From assembly GCF_018812025.1 (NCBI RefSeq), contig NC_063054.1, positions 31,810,418-31,874,417 on the forward strand: 64,000 bases of DNA. Direction: 5' to 3'. Position 1 is the first letter of the stretch. Every line of letters begins with the position of its first letter. The position numbers and the translations under genes are program-made. Origin of the DNA: Megalobrama amblycephala (taxonomy: Eukaryota > Chordata > Actinopteri > Cypriniformes > Xenocyprididae). Positions 1-12,754 of the stretch are shown here, piece after piece. The notes beneath the pieces were generated by a model that was given only the letters and a program-made list of their open reading frames with translations, was not told the origin of the DNA and did no database searches.

Positions 1-1453
1 ATCTTTTATGAGTGCTATCATTCCTCCAGATGGTACAATAGGATGTTTGCTCTCCTCAACTGTGTGTTTACAAGAAATAGACGTCACATAAAAGGGACCT
101 ACGGCATAGATCCTGTGTGGCGAGCAGAGCCACATTATTCTACAACTTGGTGTGAGGCTGGAGGACTGTGTGACATCCATGTCTAAACAATGAGCTCCTC
201 TGTAACAGCATGCTAGCTGCAGGGTCTCTTGATGCGCCTGCAAACGCGACATGCCTAAATAGGCGGGCCACACATTCTCATGAGGGCAAGCATGTCGCAT
301 GTCCCCCTAGAGAATGCGTCAAATGTCACTTCTGCAAGACATGATTGCATAAGATAATGAGTTTTTATATATCTGCTAATGCAGTTGATTATCAGGTCTC
401 CATGTTTCATTTACTTATGAATGTTTTTGCTTGAAAAGCTACTAAAAATACTTTGCTTTATGATTGGTAAAGTATCTATATCCTTATAACCACTTCATTT
501 AATGACAAATCATGAATAAATCTGAGAGTATGAAACCGTGCTAACTTTATACACCACTGTTTGTTCCTCGCTCTGTTTTTGTACGTTGTTAAAAGGGCGG
601 CCAACTAAAGTCAGAGAAAAAAGTCCATCTGACAGCAGGACACAGAAGTACCTTTGTATGTGAGAATGTCAACAGTTACTCTGGGTGAATACAGACGAGC
701 ACTGAGAAGGAAAGTGCAAGGACAGTGTAAATGCACTGGAGGAAGTCGAGAATACAGATAAATTGTGGGACTGACCCGTATGTGTATCTCTTCAAGGTAA
801 AACCTGTGTCCCCGATATCAGTTCTGCCAATCACAGAAATTGCAGAGATCTAAAAAGCATTTCTGTTTGAATCTGACAATAGCAATAATGTCACATTTCA
901 TAAGCATTCCTGTAGCTCAAACAGTAAAGCATGGCACTAGCAACACCAAGGTCATGGGTCTGATTCCCAGGGAATGCTTGAACTGATGAAATGCATATTC
1001 AAAGTCACTTTGAATTACAGTGTCAGTTAACTGCATAAATGTGAGCTATATCTGCTTCCCCAAATTGGAAACCCATCATACACTGTCTTACAGGATCAGA
1101 GTGCTTGTATTAAAAGTGTGTTGCTCGAGCTGTTGTGGAACTGAGTTTGAGTCCTGGTCCAGTCTGACTTCTTTTCTGACATCCTGTACACTCCCAGAAA
1201 AAAAAAAAAAACTGCAAACAGCTTGTCACTGGGGAGGTACTCTTAAAGTGAGTGTACTACTCTAAGGCACTAATATGCACCTTTTAGGGGTAGATCAGGT
1301 ACAAAGTTCTCTCATTAAGGGTACTGGATTTGTTGAACCCTAAAAGGTTCCATTTTTGCAATTTTTTCTGACAGTGTACTTTCCTGTCAATTATCCACTA
1401 TCCTGTCTACTAAAGCCAACAAATTAAATAAAAAAGACAACAGGTTGACTTAC
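1..1453 (-). other. itpkb: itpkb intron 2 (partial)
   Basis: Intron between the first coding exon and exons beyond the window edge. It holds one tRNA-derived SINE (about 896-1041), an oligo-A run near 1198-1211 and a degenerate dispersed-repeat fragment near 1280-1378. I see nothing else in 1-890. Confidence 0.6.
896..1041 (+). repeat. tRNA-derived SINE
   Basis: The head reads like a tRNA: a box A-like TGTAGCTCAAACAGTAAAGC at 911-930, then a box B-like GGTCATGGGTCTGATTCCC. The first and last bases of the head can pair as an acceptor stem. A degraded tail follows with GTCACTTTG and ATAAATG, as in many fish SINEs. A second, better kept copy lies at 56205-56363 on the other strand. Confidence 0.7.
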
Positions 1454-2515
1454 CGCTTTCTGTTGAGTCTGCAGGAAAGCTGGAGACCGCTCTGGGTCGC
1501 TGGAGATGTCGTCCTCTGATTCCTCCCAGGACGAGGAGAATCCCGTTGAGGAGGCAGAAGACGAGGACAGCTTTCTTACGGCTCTGCCAGGTTGAGGACT
1601 AACTTGGGGCTCCTTGCCCTCCCCACTGACCTCCATGCCGTGGTCCGTAATAATGACAGCAGGGATGGAGCCCAGCTCTGGACCGACCCCGTCAGACTCT
1701 GCCTGGGTTTCTGTTGGCTCAGCTCCCGGCTTTGTCAAACATGTCTCGGTCCAAGATGCTGAGCACTCTGGTGAAGTCCTGGAGTGATTGTCGGTAGGGC
1801 TGTCAGCTTCGCTCTTAATTCCTGCTGATGTGCTCTCAAGTGGGCCGCCCTCTTCTGTATGTGGGTCAGCCCTGTCCTTCTCTTCACTGCTGACCTGCAG
1901 CCCCTCCTCCATGCAGGAGAAGCGCTTTCCATTTTGCAGTTCATTGGGGATCCCTGTTGAGTGATCCTTGTTCTGTGTCGCAAGTGTTTCCTCTGTATTC
2001 AAGCAGAGGTTGCCAATTTGGACAGGGCTAAAGTTCGGGGGAGTTTTCCTGGAAATTCGAGGGCTTCGTTGAGCCTCTCGGCTGTGAGCCTGAGCCGATA
2101 TTTGGGCCTCAAACAGGTCCACCTTCTTGTTCACCTCCACGTTCTGCAGTTCCTTGTGGCGCTCAAGTTGCTGAGCGGCACGCCGCTCTTCGTTCTCCTG
2201 TTCTTCCTCTAGGCCGGACCCACTGAGTCTGCGCACTCGACTTCCCACATGCACGCCCAGTGATTCTGGCCGTCGACACGGTGAACATGCCCTTTGACAA
2301 CTGGAACTGGTACCTGTTGGGAAGACAAAGGAATTGCCTGCAGACCCAGGGCTTAGGCTGCCTGGGCTGTAGGGACCTCCGCTGCCCCCCAGCACCGGGC
2401 TAAATGTAGAACGACTGGGCACTGGGAGCACAGGCCTTCCTGTCCGAGGGCTGCTCTTATTGGTCAGGTTGTTGGGGTTCATCATTATCAGGCTGTTCAG
2501 AGCATAAGCTGCCAT
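1454..2515 (-). CDS. itpkb: Inositol-trisphosphate 3-kinase B, first coding exon (partial gene)
   Basis: This exon encodes the N-terminal 354 residues of ITPKB, the kinase that converts Ins(1,4,5)P3 to Ins(1,3,4,5)P4 in calcium and immune-receptor signalling. The start [13 protein letters not shown] resembles the known ITPKB start. Residues 122-142 ([17 protein letters not shown]) match the conserved N-terminal helix of the actin-binding region. Residues 283-354 carry the family signature IPAVIITD, then [15 protein letters not shown] and an acidic [11 protein letters not shown] block just before the catalytic half. The exon ends at a GTAAGT donor (read on minus, 1453-1448) in phase 0 after QQKA. 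The catalytic exons lie beyond position 1, so the gene is cut by the window edge rather than broken. The middle of the protein is low complexity and diverges from mammals, as usual for ITPKB. Whether this is the a or b ohnolog cannot be decided here. Confidence 0.92.
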
Positions 2516-2702
2516 AATGGCAGGCTGACTCTGTCCGTTTTTGCTCCCATTTAGGTCTATTCATCCAAGGTCCACTGTCCTTTGGAGCCAACCATCGTTA
2601 GGAGGGACCGAAGGAAAGCGGACACGTAGAATAAAATACAATCCCTGACTCCTTTCCTCATTCATATATTATGTCCACTACTGGTTCATCCTTAGCAGAG
2701 TG
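2516..2702 (-). other. itpkb: itpkb 5' UTR part of exon 2
   Basis: On the minus strand a pyrimidine-rich stretch ends in TTTTCAG at 2703-2709, a strong acceptor, so the exon holding the start codon probably begins at 2702. The 187 bases to the ATG at 2515 would be untranslated leader. Inferred from splice signals only. Confidence 0.6.
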
Positions 2703-4784
2703 CTGAAAAGAAGCAGAAGAGATTTTAAATAGAAAATCTCAAGTGGTAATGGTTAGGCTACCTCTGTGCTAAATAAAATACTGAATGTGCTAACTGAGTT
2801 AACAAGCAAGACTGCCGGAATAATTACAGTAAGTATGTAAGCTTTTCAGAAATGCGAAAGTGCCTTAGGCTGATTTTTGTGGTCACCTTCTTCATATTCA
2901 TTTGCATTAAACACTTCTTCTGAAGTACAGATAAAAAATGTCTCATGTAAATGCTTTCTGTTATTTACAAAAGATTTTTATAATTGTGTTGGTTTTGATT
3001 GATATCAAGATGTTTCCGTTGGCCTCTGTGGTGAGATGCTGCCATATTAAAAACTTTCTTTTTGGCAAGTTTTGCTTGTCTGAGTAATCTTTACTAAATC
3101 ACACTGCTTGTTCAGTTAGGTAAGTCTACATATTATGAATATGAATCCACAGTTCTAAGTGTGTCCGATAAAATACTTCTTTCCATTTGTAGAAATATAG
3201 GCAAAGCTGATCAAATACTGGAAACGCTTACTACCAAAAGAGACGGTCAACATAACCTTTTATGTCTTCGGCTGGAAAAAATAATGACTGAGGGTGTAAT
3301 ACGATACAGCTTCATGCAAAAATAATATTCCACATACCATAACCCTCATATCACGTTTAGTTTGTCTTGCCAGTCTATAAACGAAAAGATAATGGTGCAC
3401 ATTAATTCTGAAATACCAAAAAAGTACCTGTGTCTTTTTACTGTACTAACAGCGATGGTTGTGAGGCCTCAACCCCGCTGATGTTAAACATCTGAGGATC
3501 TTAAGGAAAAACAGTCTGTGAGGTATAAATTAGCTGCTTCCATTTATAGCAAAAGCTACGACATGGGAAAAAAGTTTTGTTTAACTGGTGCATTGAAATT
3601 GAATTAACTCAAGGGCTGAGACAAATTATTTCATAATGAACCAGAACAATTTCCTGCAAGTTTTCCAAGTGGGACTAATTATTTACAAATGATCCGAGGA
3701 TCAACACACCCAAGAAAGAAGCAAAATATATTTGTAGAGAAACTGATTGGTTGCAAATATGTAATTTTCCTAAACACTCTGTCAAGATTCTCACCTTTCA
3801 ACAGCTATATGCGAATTAAATCACCCACCTCTTCAGTATGAATTAATTTGTTCGATTAAATAGTTATGTCTTCCACAGCGTCAAGATTAACATCACATGC
3901 TTTGACTAAGAAGTCAGGTAGGATGGACAGATTGTGCTCTGCATTTTAACTCCAGGGGAGAGGTCAAGGTTGGAATGCACCTCTTCTCTCTGAACCCAAC
4001 CACCACCCTTTTAAGTCATTTTAACGGTCCATTATTGCTCTGACATTTCAAATGCATCTTGAGGCATCCCACGTCACTGGTGAAACACTACCACACTGTG
4101 TTTCAAAGCAAGTGTGATGTCTAAAATCTGTCCATCATCACAGAGGATCATAAAGCAGCAGAGGGCTAATATGAACTAAAATGACTCAAAAAAAATTACT
4201 CTCGTGAGGCTTTAAAGCGTCTCAATAAAAGCCCTTCACTGAACAGCCCACTCTTTGGCATTCACTGAATTTGAATGAGCTGGAAAACACGTGGTGACTC
4301 TTATGAACTCAGTAGAAGCATTTGTCGCATTCTTATTCCAAGAAAAATTCTATTCCATTGGGATTTTTTAACTCTTTTATAAGAAGCACATGAATAATAG
4401 GAACATTAATGGGTACAGAAGTATCTCTGGGATACAAATAATCACAGTTCTTGCAGAGCTGGAACACATTCACATACATTCACGCTTTACATTGAGTGTA
4501 TACTTTACAGTTTTCCTATATTTCGAGAGTTTTTAAAATGTTTTCAGAACAGCGGTGCCGAAACTTCCTATTGTCATCACTACTGGAGCTTTCCCAGCAA
4601 ACACATATGAATTCTGAATAGAAAATGCTTACATTATTACAGTGCCATAAACTGAAACAAACATATCTCTGCTGCTCTCTCTATACACTTCGTGAAGTCA
4701 AATAGTTAAGTCTAAGTCTCCTTCATGTAGAAATTTCTAAAAAGTGAACTTTTACAGCATGCCACACCAAAGTCGGATGCTTAC
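2703..4784 (-). other. itpkb: itpkb intron 1
   Basis: AT-rich intron separating the inferred non-coding exon from the coding exon. I found no open frame, RNA gene or clear repeat in it. Confidence 0.5.
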
Positions 4785-5000
4785 CTACAAGTCTCCTTGT
4801 TGCAGACGCTGTTGTTTAAATTGTCCGAGAAGCGCGTATTCGCGAATTCGGGACACGTAGCAGAATAATAACTTGAGCTCCTCAGCTGCTGCTGCTACAT
4901 TCCAGGAGTTCTTTCGCCAATTTAAATCAATGTAACTATGTTACTGTGTATCGCACGAGCTGTTCGACACCTCGCGTCAGAGCCGTATGTTTGTTTAATG
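4785..5000 (-). other. itpkb: Probable non-coding first exon and promoter region of itpkb
   Basis: A minus-strand donor AG|GTAAG lies at 4786-4780, next to a locally CpG-containing stretch (GCGCGTATTCGCGAATTCG around 4830-4850) in otherwise AT-rich DNA. This fits a first exon spliced to the acceptor at 2703. The transcription start is not visible, so the right limit is approximate. Confidence 0.5.
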
Positions 5001-6469
5001 TACAAAAGGCAGGAAGGAAGTTAAAATGACAGTGAGTCTGAACTCAACGGAACAGGCAGAGCCTCCCTGAGCTCTTTCACACATTGAGCACAAGGGGAAG
5101 AACAAGGCTTGATGTCTAAGACTTCAGCTCAGAGGAGAAGAGCTCTGTTTGATTTATTGCTTTATTTATTAGGCTTCTGAACATATGAATGTATGTGTGT
5201 GTGTTTGTTTGGTTTCTTGCTTTGTTTACACATATTTTACAAATGTGCTAGTCAATAGTTAAGAACCACTTAACTGAATGTATGTTTTTAACTTGAGGCT
5301 TAAGCTTTAGTCTGTGTATGTATGTATATATATATTATATATATAACATTTCGCAACATAACCAAGTATCCACAATAATATTTGACCATAATGGTTTTTG
5401 CAATAGCCTTGATTCTTAATTTATTACATTTAGTCATATTCAATCGAGAATATATTTGCATCCTTGCTGTTAAGCATTATATTGTAGTTATATGTGCTGA
5501 TATTATTGTTATTAAGTGTTATTAAGTGTTACTCGTTAATTCTTTTGACAAGTAGTAGTTTGAATGACTCACCAACAAGTAGAAAAATGGTCTTAGTAGC
5601 TCAGTGGGAATTTCTTCTCTGATGTATGGTTATGAAAACCATAAAAACAGGCCTAGACTCTGTCAAAGGTCAAAAAGGAAGATGTGAAGTAAGTTCATCA
5701 ACCAGACTGACCTACCACAACAATTCCTGTTACTGCTCCCAGTGTACAATATGATAACATTGTTCTGATTTTCTTGCTTTCTCTCTTATGCACTGATGAC
5801 CAGCCCCACCAAACAAAGAAAAGTGTGTCATATGCACGAGTAAAATGGATGGAAAATATAATGCTTCAGTGGCCACTCTGATTTGAATGAGACGGGCTTG
5901 CTGATAGGTGGTATGAAAATTCATTTTCCATCCTCTATGATGGAGAGCATGATCATGTTCAGCAATAAGATTCCTTACTTCAAAGCGTAGAGCTGTCTCT
6001 GAGATCTTTCGAAGTTTCAGGATATGTGAGCCCTCAAGCCAGCCTAATTCATTTCCACCAGCATTTCCCTATCAACTGCAGCGACTATAAAGTCATGTCC
6101 GTGCAATCGTAGAGCATATGAATTTCAAATGAGTTAGGAAGAAATCAGCTACCCACATTAAACTTAATAACCATCAAGACGAATTTAAGAAGTTGCTTTA
6201 TGAAGATCTTGCATTGAAACATGTTTGTTAAAATTACTTGAGAATCTGTTAGTATTGCATTGGTTGTTGATGATTCAACCTTGCAGAAGCAGAAGTTGAG
6301 AAATTCTCTATAAAGCTTCACATACTTATTATGAATGTGGTTGCACCAATGCAAATGCTTATTCTGTTATTCTGTTTATGTGTTTTTCATAATTTGTATG
6401 CTTACTAAATGTCAAGTTATAGCTTACTGTATGTCAACATCATGTAATAATATGTTTAAAATAATAATA

Positions 6470-6560
6470 ATATGTTTAATTTATATAGTGCCTTTCCCAA
6501 ACTCAAGGACGCTTTACAAAAGCAGTAACATAATACAAAGTCAATTCACATAATCATAAA
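6470..6560. repeat. Dispersed repeat fragment (GCTTTACAA type)
   Basis: TTTATATAGTGCCTTTCCC followed by a GACGCTTTACAA block matches the ends of abundant fish SINE/LINE repeats. A related tail (GGCGCTTTATAAATTAATAA) lies at 59230-59250 and a degraded one near 48750-48830. Confidence 0.45.
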
Positions 6561-7094
6561 CAGTCATTTCATAATCAGTTAAGTGGACAGTAGACATTTG
6601 CCCAGTCCGGGGATAGAAATGATTGCAGTTGCAAACTCAGAAAACAGAGATACATAAGTATAAGTAAAGAAAAAGGATAGTGTCAATAAGTAAGAAACAA
6701 AGAATAGATGCAACTTAAAAACACAGAACAAAAATACTCAGAGAGAATTACTGATTTGTGTATAGCATGTTTGATTACATCTATGTTAAGAGTCCAGCTT
6801 TATCCAATAAAGCAAGGCTTCTTTAAAACGTAGACCAGACAGCCACAATATAAGCAACATGGAACAGTAGACTAAACTACAGATATAACTCAGATGAGTT
6901 TTAACATGTTATTTTTTATTGATCAAATTGTCTTCATTCAATTAAATAAGGAAATAAACAAATTAAAGTTCATGTTTATCATCTAACATTTGAGGTCACT
7001 AGCCTACTCATCACAGAATCATAATATATATATGACACGTATTCCACCTAGTGGTACAACACAGGAAATGCACCAACATTTTACAATTTTCTTT

Positions 7095-7157
7095 GAATAT
7101 AATATAAAATATAATATAATATAATATAATATAATATAATATAATATAATATAATAA
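7095..7157. repeat. (ATAAT)n pentanucleotide microsatellite
   Basis: About a dozen head-to-tail copies of the unit ATAAT. It explains the tyrosine/isoleucine-rich open frame on the minus strand. Confidence 0.9.
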
Positions 7158-7774
7158 ACTACTTACTTGAGAGACAACTTTTTTAAAAAATGTCCTCACA
7201 AATATAGTTGGTTATATAGTCCTCTGTCAGGCAGTATAAAAATATGTATTTAATGATTCGTATACTTTTGTTCTATTCAAACGCATGCTTTACAGTTACT
7301 GTGAATTGTTTTGGGGGGGCAATAATCACCTCTGTTCTTGTTTTGGACCAACAGAAGATTCCTCCAGTGGGTGGGGATTTTTAACCACTAGAGGGCAGAA
7401 AAGGATCAAGCATGGGCATGATGTTGTTTTGAAATCGAATTTTGCGTAATTTCAGTATGACTGTTTGTTAAAAACTAGAGTAGGAATCGGTTTAATCCCT
7501 GTGATGCAACTGCTCATGAATAAATAATAAGTCAGACAAAATAAATTAATTAATTCTATTATATGCTATTGAAGCGCATCACACACTATTTTAGTACTGC
7601 ATAATATTGAAAAACGATGAAAAAGAATTTTAAAAAAATTTCCAATGAGTTTGATATAAAATGTTTGTCCTTTGTCAGGATATAAAGGGTCAACTTTCGT
7701 TGACTGAAGAAGAAAAGAACCAATAAAATCGCAGATAAAGTTTCCACGCACTGTTCTCTCACGGCGTCGCGTCT

Positions 7775-7928
7775 ACTGAGTAACCAATAGCAGCCGACTG
7801 GAGGAGGGGCCAAACAGCTCTGACAAACACAATTGAGAAGGGTAAACAGCTCTCACCTCATGGACGCAGTTCCAGCGTACACAGAGAGCTGGACAGTGAA
7901 AACAGCGACGCATTTGCCAATTCTGGGG
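7775..7928 (+). promoter_or_regulatory. coq8a: coq8a promoter-proximal region and non-coding exon 1
   Basis: A CpG-containing stretch (GGCGTCGCGTC near 7762) and a CCAAT motif (7781-7785) precede a strong donor GGGG|GTAAGTAA at 7929. That donor fits the acceptor before the first coding exon at 16271. The exon contains an ATG at 7860 whose frame stays open to the splice site and stops at once in exon 2, so it is an upstream ORF, not the protein start. The transcription start is not visible. Confidence 0.6.
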
Positions 7929-8696
7929 GTAAGTAACAATACATCCTATTTCTTAGACTGAGTAAACTTATATCAACGCATTTAAGTCTTTGAATGAAAA
8001 TCTATAACGTAAAGAGCGCAGATTGTTTTTAAGAAACGTGTACTTCACATTGCTGTCTTAACAGACGTGCAAAACACACGTGTCGTTGTACCATACTTTG
8101 ATCTGAATTCGAATAGTGTTTAATTCTTGTATAATGCAATATTCCTGCATATAGATTGGGGAGGTTACACGTGCATTGTGCATGTGTTTTGATTCTGTCC
8201 ACGTGGTCCAGGGAACATATAGTGCTATTTTAATATCCCCTTAACTAAAGAAATCCAAGTAATATTCTTTAATCTATTCATTACGCGGTATGTGTGCAAA
8301 AATGTCAAAGCACAAGGCCTCTGTGTACACTACACTTTAACTCCTCTAGGATTGCTGGTGGTATTATGTGCCAGAAATCTTGCAAAACAGTAAGGGTTGG
8401 CACACACAGGTAGATTAGAGATATGGTATGCTTGATATTTTTTGTCTGGAAAACGCACTACTAAAAAAAAAAAAAAAATCTGAATCACGTTTGCCTTGTT
8501 TTCCAGTGAAGTCATCATTAAAACAAGATACATTTAATTTAAAAGCAACATCATATATCTTGAATCAAGTTTATTTTTCTTACCTCATGTAAAAACTTGT
8601 TTAGCATATTTGTAAATTAAAAATAAAATGCATTCAAATCCATTGTGGTACAAAATAAACTATATGCAATAAACCTAATAAATACTTTAACATGAA

Positions 8697-9245
8697 TGAC
8701 TTGACTCTCTAAAGGGCACAATTTCTGTGGCTTGTTTTGATTTTGCATTATCGCTTCACTGCAAATGCATCTGATGCATCAGGGTTTTTTGGGAAAATCA
8801 AGTGCCTTGTTTATGTTTATTTACATATAGATTTATGAAAAGTTTAAAGTCTTACACAACTTTGCTTCTCAAGTATATTTATCTAATTTTAAGAATGTTT
8901 AAATGTTTTTAAAGTAAAACAAGACCACAGTACTGACTACATAAATGACTTTTTGCAGGCCATTTTGTGCAGTTACACACAGCAAACTGAGAGATGTGTT
9001 AATGTGTTAAGTGACTGAAATAAAGGCAGCTGTTGTGAAGATCACCTCTTTGTAAAACCTGTAAGCCCTAAGCCAAATCTTTGTTTATAATCTTTTTTTG
9101 CAGAGCTGCTTGGATACTAAATGTCAGCATTGGCCTAGACTTTAAAGTAGATGACCTGACTCAAGGGCACAATTAATATGGCTTGTTTTGATTTTGCATT
9201 ATATTGGTTCATTGCAACTGAGGCATCAGTCATTTGCCAGTTAAA
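8697..9245 (+). repeat. Diverged local direct duplication
   Basis: The segments 8697-8790 and 9147-9245 share AAGGGCACAATT, TGGCTTGTTTTGATTTTGCA and GCATCAG in the same order and spacing, about 450 bases apart. No terminal inverted repeats were seen. Confidence 0.7.
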
Positions 9246-10058
9246 TCATAAAATACCATTTTTAGAATATTTATGTTCATTTATATATTTGCATGTAGTA
9301 ATGCAGTATTTTATATATATGCTTATTGGTGCATTTTAGTAAATGGGTCAATGACCTGACGGGTCTTTTTTTTGGGGCCTTAATAAAAAACAAAGATATG
9401 ACATCCAGAGTAAGTAAGGTAGTATAATTAGACCTCTTTTATTGAATCCAAAAGATGTTAATTATATATATATATTTTTTTTTTTTTCTGGCATGATTTT
9501 ATTACATCATATATCAACATAGTGCAACATGGTATTAAAATTATGTCTAGAAGTCATTGCTTTGTTATGAGAAATAATGTCTGGGAAAAAATGAATTTCA
9601 TTGATGTCATTCGGAGTAACCAATATAAAGGGACCATTTTGGATCAAGTCATGTGGTCAATATCATGTGACAGGATGTGACATTTTTTAGACACCTGCAA
9701 AGGACCACATGGTTCTGAAGCAAAGTAACAAACTCTCTTTTAACTATTTGAAAAATTCACATTTTCACTTAATGATATGGATGTCCCGAAACATCAGGTC
9801 ATTCGGTACCACCGCTATAAAACATGGAAAATGTTGTAATATTTTAAAAACTTGTACTAAATATAAAATGTTTGTTTGTCCTTTTGTTAGGTAGCTAGCA
9901 AGCTAGATATCATCCTGTTAGCATTGTTTGAAAATATCGTCATTCGGTGTAACCAAAAGTGTCATTCGGTAAAACCGAATTACTTTTTTGGTGACAAATT
10001 TTGTCCATCTTGTAAAAAATGACAAAAGCTTATAAAAACCACATAATCTCATTGTTAA

Positions 10059-10735
10059 AGGTCCCGTTTTTCGTGGTTTTTTGAAGCTTTGATTGTGTTT
10101 ATAGTGTGCAATATAACATGTGTTCATGTTTCGCGTGTAAAAAAACACAGTATTTTTCACATAATTTACTTATCTGTATACCGCTGTTTCCACTGTCATA
10201 AAAACGGGCTGATGACTTCCTTGTTCTATGAAGTCCCTCCTTCAGAAATACGTAACGAGTTCTGATTGTGCCAGCGGTTCCTGTGTTGTGATTCGACAGC
10301 AGTTTAGCGAACCTTGCCCGGAAAGGTCACGCCTCTTACCATAACGTGGAGATGCACGCGCTCAGTGTTATTGTAAACATGTCTTTAATTTTACCCTATC
10401 AATTTGAGCCGGAATCAGACCCGGTGATTGGACTGCGGGATGAAAATAACAGCGTTTCGACGACATGGCGACAAACACACTCTACAAACGCAACTCTTGT
10501 GTATTCCTGTGGGCGGAGGTTAGTCAAAAAACTGTTTTAGTGACGTCATTAAAGAAGGAAGTAGAGGGATGTAGTCCAAACTGGCCGTTCGATGTAGGCG
10601 ACTTCTGTTAAATAAAATATCTCGCTTGGCATTGAACTTTGAGCTTTAAAATTTTACAGATTTTATTTATACTCTTAACAACAACATTACACACTAACTA
10701 AAGTTTGAAACATGGGATCACGAAGAACAGGACCT
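10059..10735 (+). mobile_element. TTAA-flanked non-autonomous DNA element, AGGTCC group, copy 1
   Basis: The element starts AGGTCCCGTTTTTCGTG and ends CACGAAGAACAGGACCT, an inverted repeat, with TTAA directly outside both ends (10055-10058 and 10736-10739). A 64-codon open frame at 10346-10540 (YQFEPESDPVIGLRDENNSV) is also kept in the reverse-oriented copy at 29040-29708. The TTAA duplication suggests mobilisation by a piggyBac-type transposase, an inference. Confidence 0.85.
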
Positions 10736-11554
10736 TTAACACTTAATAAAACTTGCCCCATATATTAATGACTCATTTATTAATGCATTATTATATTTTG
10801 ATATATTTATAGATTATAATAATGCATTTAAATGTTTATGTTTGTATAGCTACCAACCATGATTGTGTCAACAATCCTTTTTAGCATATTATTAACCAAG
10901 AACCATGTGTCACAGTTTTTGTTTCAGTAACTCACAACCTGACCTCATGCAAACAGAAAGAAAAGGGTGTTTCCCCTGACTAACTCGCTGATTGGCTGTG
11001 AATGTTCTATTTTGTTTGGGTTTGCTTTCTAGCGTGGCCTCTTGGTGATTTCCTGCCACAAGGCCTGTGTCTCATAGCATATTTCACAGACTGTCATCAC
11101 TCAAGTTCCCTATTAATGACACATCAGCTGCGATCACCTTGCAATGCACAGTGCCTTAAGAAAGGGTGTCCTAAAATGGCTGACATTTGTTGCTTGTCAT
11201 GGTTATCTGTCTGACACCTCAGTGTGTGTGATGTATTAAGAGGTCCGTCCTGTTTCGGGGAGGAGTAGCCATTGTTTTAGCTGTAAAGGAAATGACAGTG
11301 CGGTGAAAGAGATATGAAATGGGCTATGATTGTCTGACGCTTTCTTTGTAGAACTTTATGCATAGTCATCTATGTTTGTACAAGTCTTATTTTTATTCCT
11401 GCATTTAATTTTTTACTACAAATGTTTATCAGTATAATACACTTCAACCATTGTTGTTGTCTTAAAAACATATTAATTGCATGTTTTTGGGACTCCTTCA
11501 AAAAATGAATGACTTTTTTTATTATTATTTTTTAGAATTGTTATCTGCTGTTAT

Positions 11555-12049
11555 ATGTACACTTTTGAAAAGAATTATTACATTCAATCAGCAAGAATGT
11601 ATTAAATTGATCAAAACAAAGTAGCAGTAAAAACATTTATAATGTTACAAAAGATTTGTTTCAAATAATGCTGTTCTTTAGAACTTTCTATTCATCAAAA
11701 AATCCTGAAAAAAATAAATCACCACAATAACATTAAGCAGTGCAACTGTTGTCAACGTTGATAATAATAAGAAATGTTTCTTGAGAACCAAATCAGCATA
11801 TTAGAATGATTTCTGAAGGATCATGTGACACTGAAGACTGGAGTATTGATGCTGAAAATTCAGCTGTCATCACAGGAATAATTTACACTTTTAAAAATAT
11901 TAAAATAGAAAACGACTAATTTAAAATGTAAATATTTTGCAATATTTATACTGTATTTGTAATCAAATAAAAGCATCTTTTTTGAGCATAAGAGACTTAA
12001 AACATAAAAAAAAAGTCTTACCAACCCCAAAACTTTTGATCAGTAACGT
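11555..12049 (+). repeat. CATTCAAAAG-family foldback repeat, copy in coq8a intron 1
   Basis: Carries the family core TTAGAATGATTTCTGAAGGA, then CATGTGACACTGAAGACTGG, with a CCCCAAAACTTTTGATCAGT end. The same core recurs at least ten times in this window. Confidence 0.8.
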
Positions 12050-12051
12050 AC

Positions 12052-12754
12052 TAGGGCACGTACACACTACAGCTAAATTCGGTTGTCAGTTCACCTTTTA
12101 GTGCTTAATCGCGTTCTGTACACACACAGTTCAGTAAAATACGAGATTGACAACCGCATTCTACAACCGTATTAACTCCCGAAAAATACAGGTAGTGACA
12201 ACCGCATTTACAGAAATTCTATGCAGTGTGTACGGAACCGAACTGAACAACTAGTTGTTAATGACGTTTACGTGCACCGGTAACGTGTGTCTCTCGTGTA
12301 TGCGCGGCGAATCACAGGGAAAGCACAAGCCTATCCAAATGCTTTATGCTGAAAATCGCGATTCATGTTTGCTCACTTTAATAACTCCATAAACCCATTT
12401 GCTTTATGAGACGAGCCCAAAAACGCTTATAGTGAGTGACCATGGCAACACAGAAAGAGCGCGCGCAACAGGCTGTCCATGCATAAAACACGACGCCTCC
12501 GTCGACAGTGTTATGAGTGTGTTTAAATTGCTGAAAATAACGAGTGTTTTGTCACTTTAATATTACTTTGGTCACGGTAACGGATACCAAACATGAGAGA
12601 CGCCAGAACGTCGCTATGGTTTCCAAGCTGTCAATCATCGCAGTTTCGAGAGTGAGTCGTGTTCCGTACACACACGTAACGATAATTTAGGGGATTCACT
12701 CCCGCATTTAAATGCGGTTGTCACTCCTGAAACTGACAGTGTGTACGTGGCCTA
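12052..12754. mobile_element. CpG-rich MITE with GTACACAC-type termini
   Basis: Left end TAGGGCACGTACACACT, right end AGTGTGTACGTGGCCTA, near-perfect inverted repeats. Internal repeats of CCGCATTT and TGACAACCG flank both arms. It is unusually rich in CpG for this intron. No clear target duplication was found. Confidence 0.75.

Larger units (their letters stand above)
5050..7780. other. Intergenic region between itpkb and coq8a
   Basis: This 2.7-kb stretch separates the divergent itpkb and coq8a genes. It holds TA-rich simple sequence at 5321-5347, a dispersed-repeat fragment near 6470-6560 with the GACGCTTTACAAAAG block common in fish repeats, and an ATAAT array at 7095-7157. No psen2 exon was seen, although psen2 lies between these genes in mammals. 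Short open frames here are not convincing. Confidence 0.55.

Noticed and set aside
905..972. tRNA gene
   Set aside because: It has box A and B features, but continues into a SINE tail and recurs as a SINE at 56289-56363; no exact acceptor stem or terminator was found.
1735..1983. Second minus-strand frame inside itpkb exon 2
   Set aside because: Out-of-frame shadow of the itpkb coding sequence.
5050..7780. psen2 between itpkb and coq8a
   Set aside because: Expected from mammalian gene order, but no presenilin-like exon is visible in any frame.
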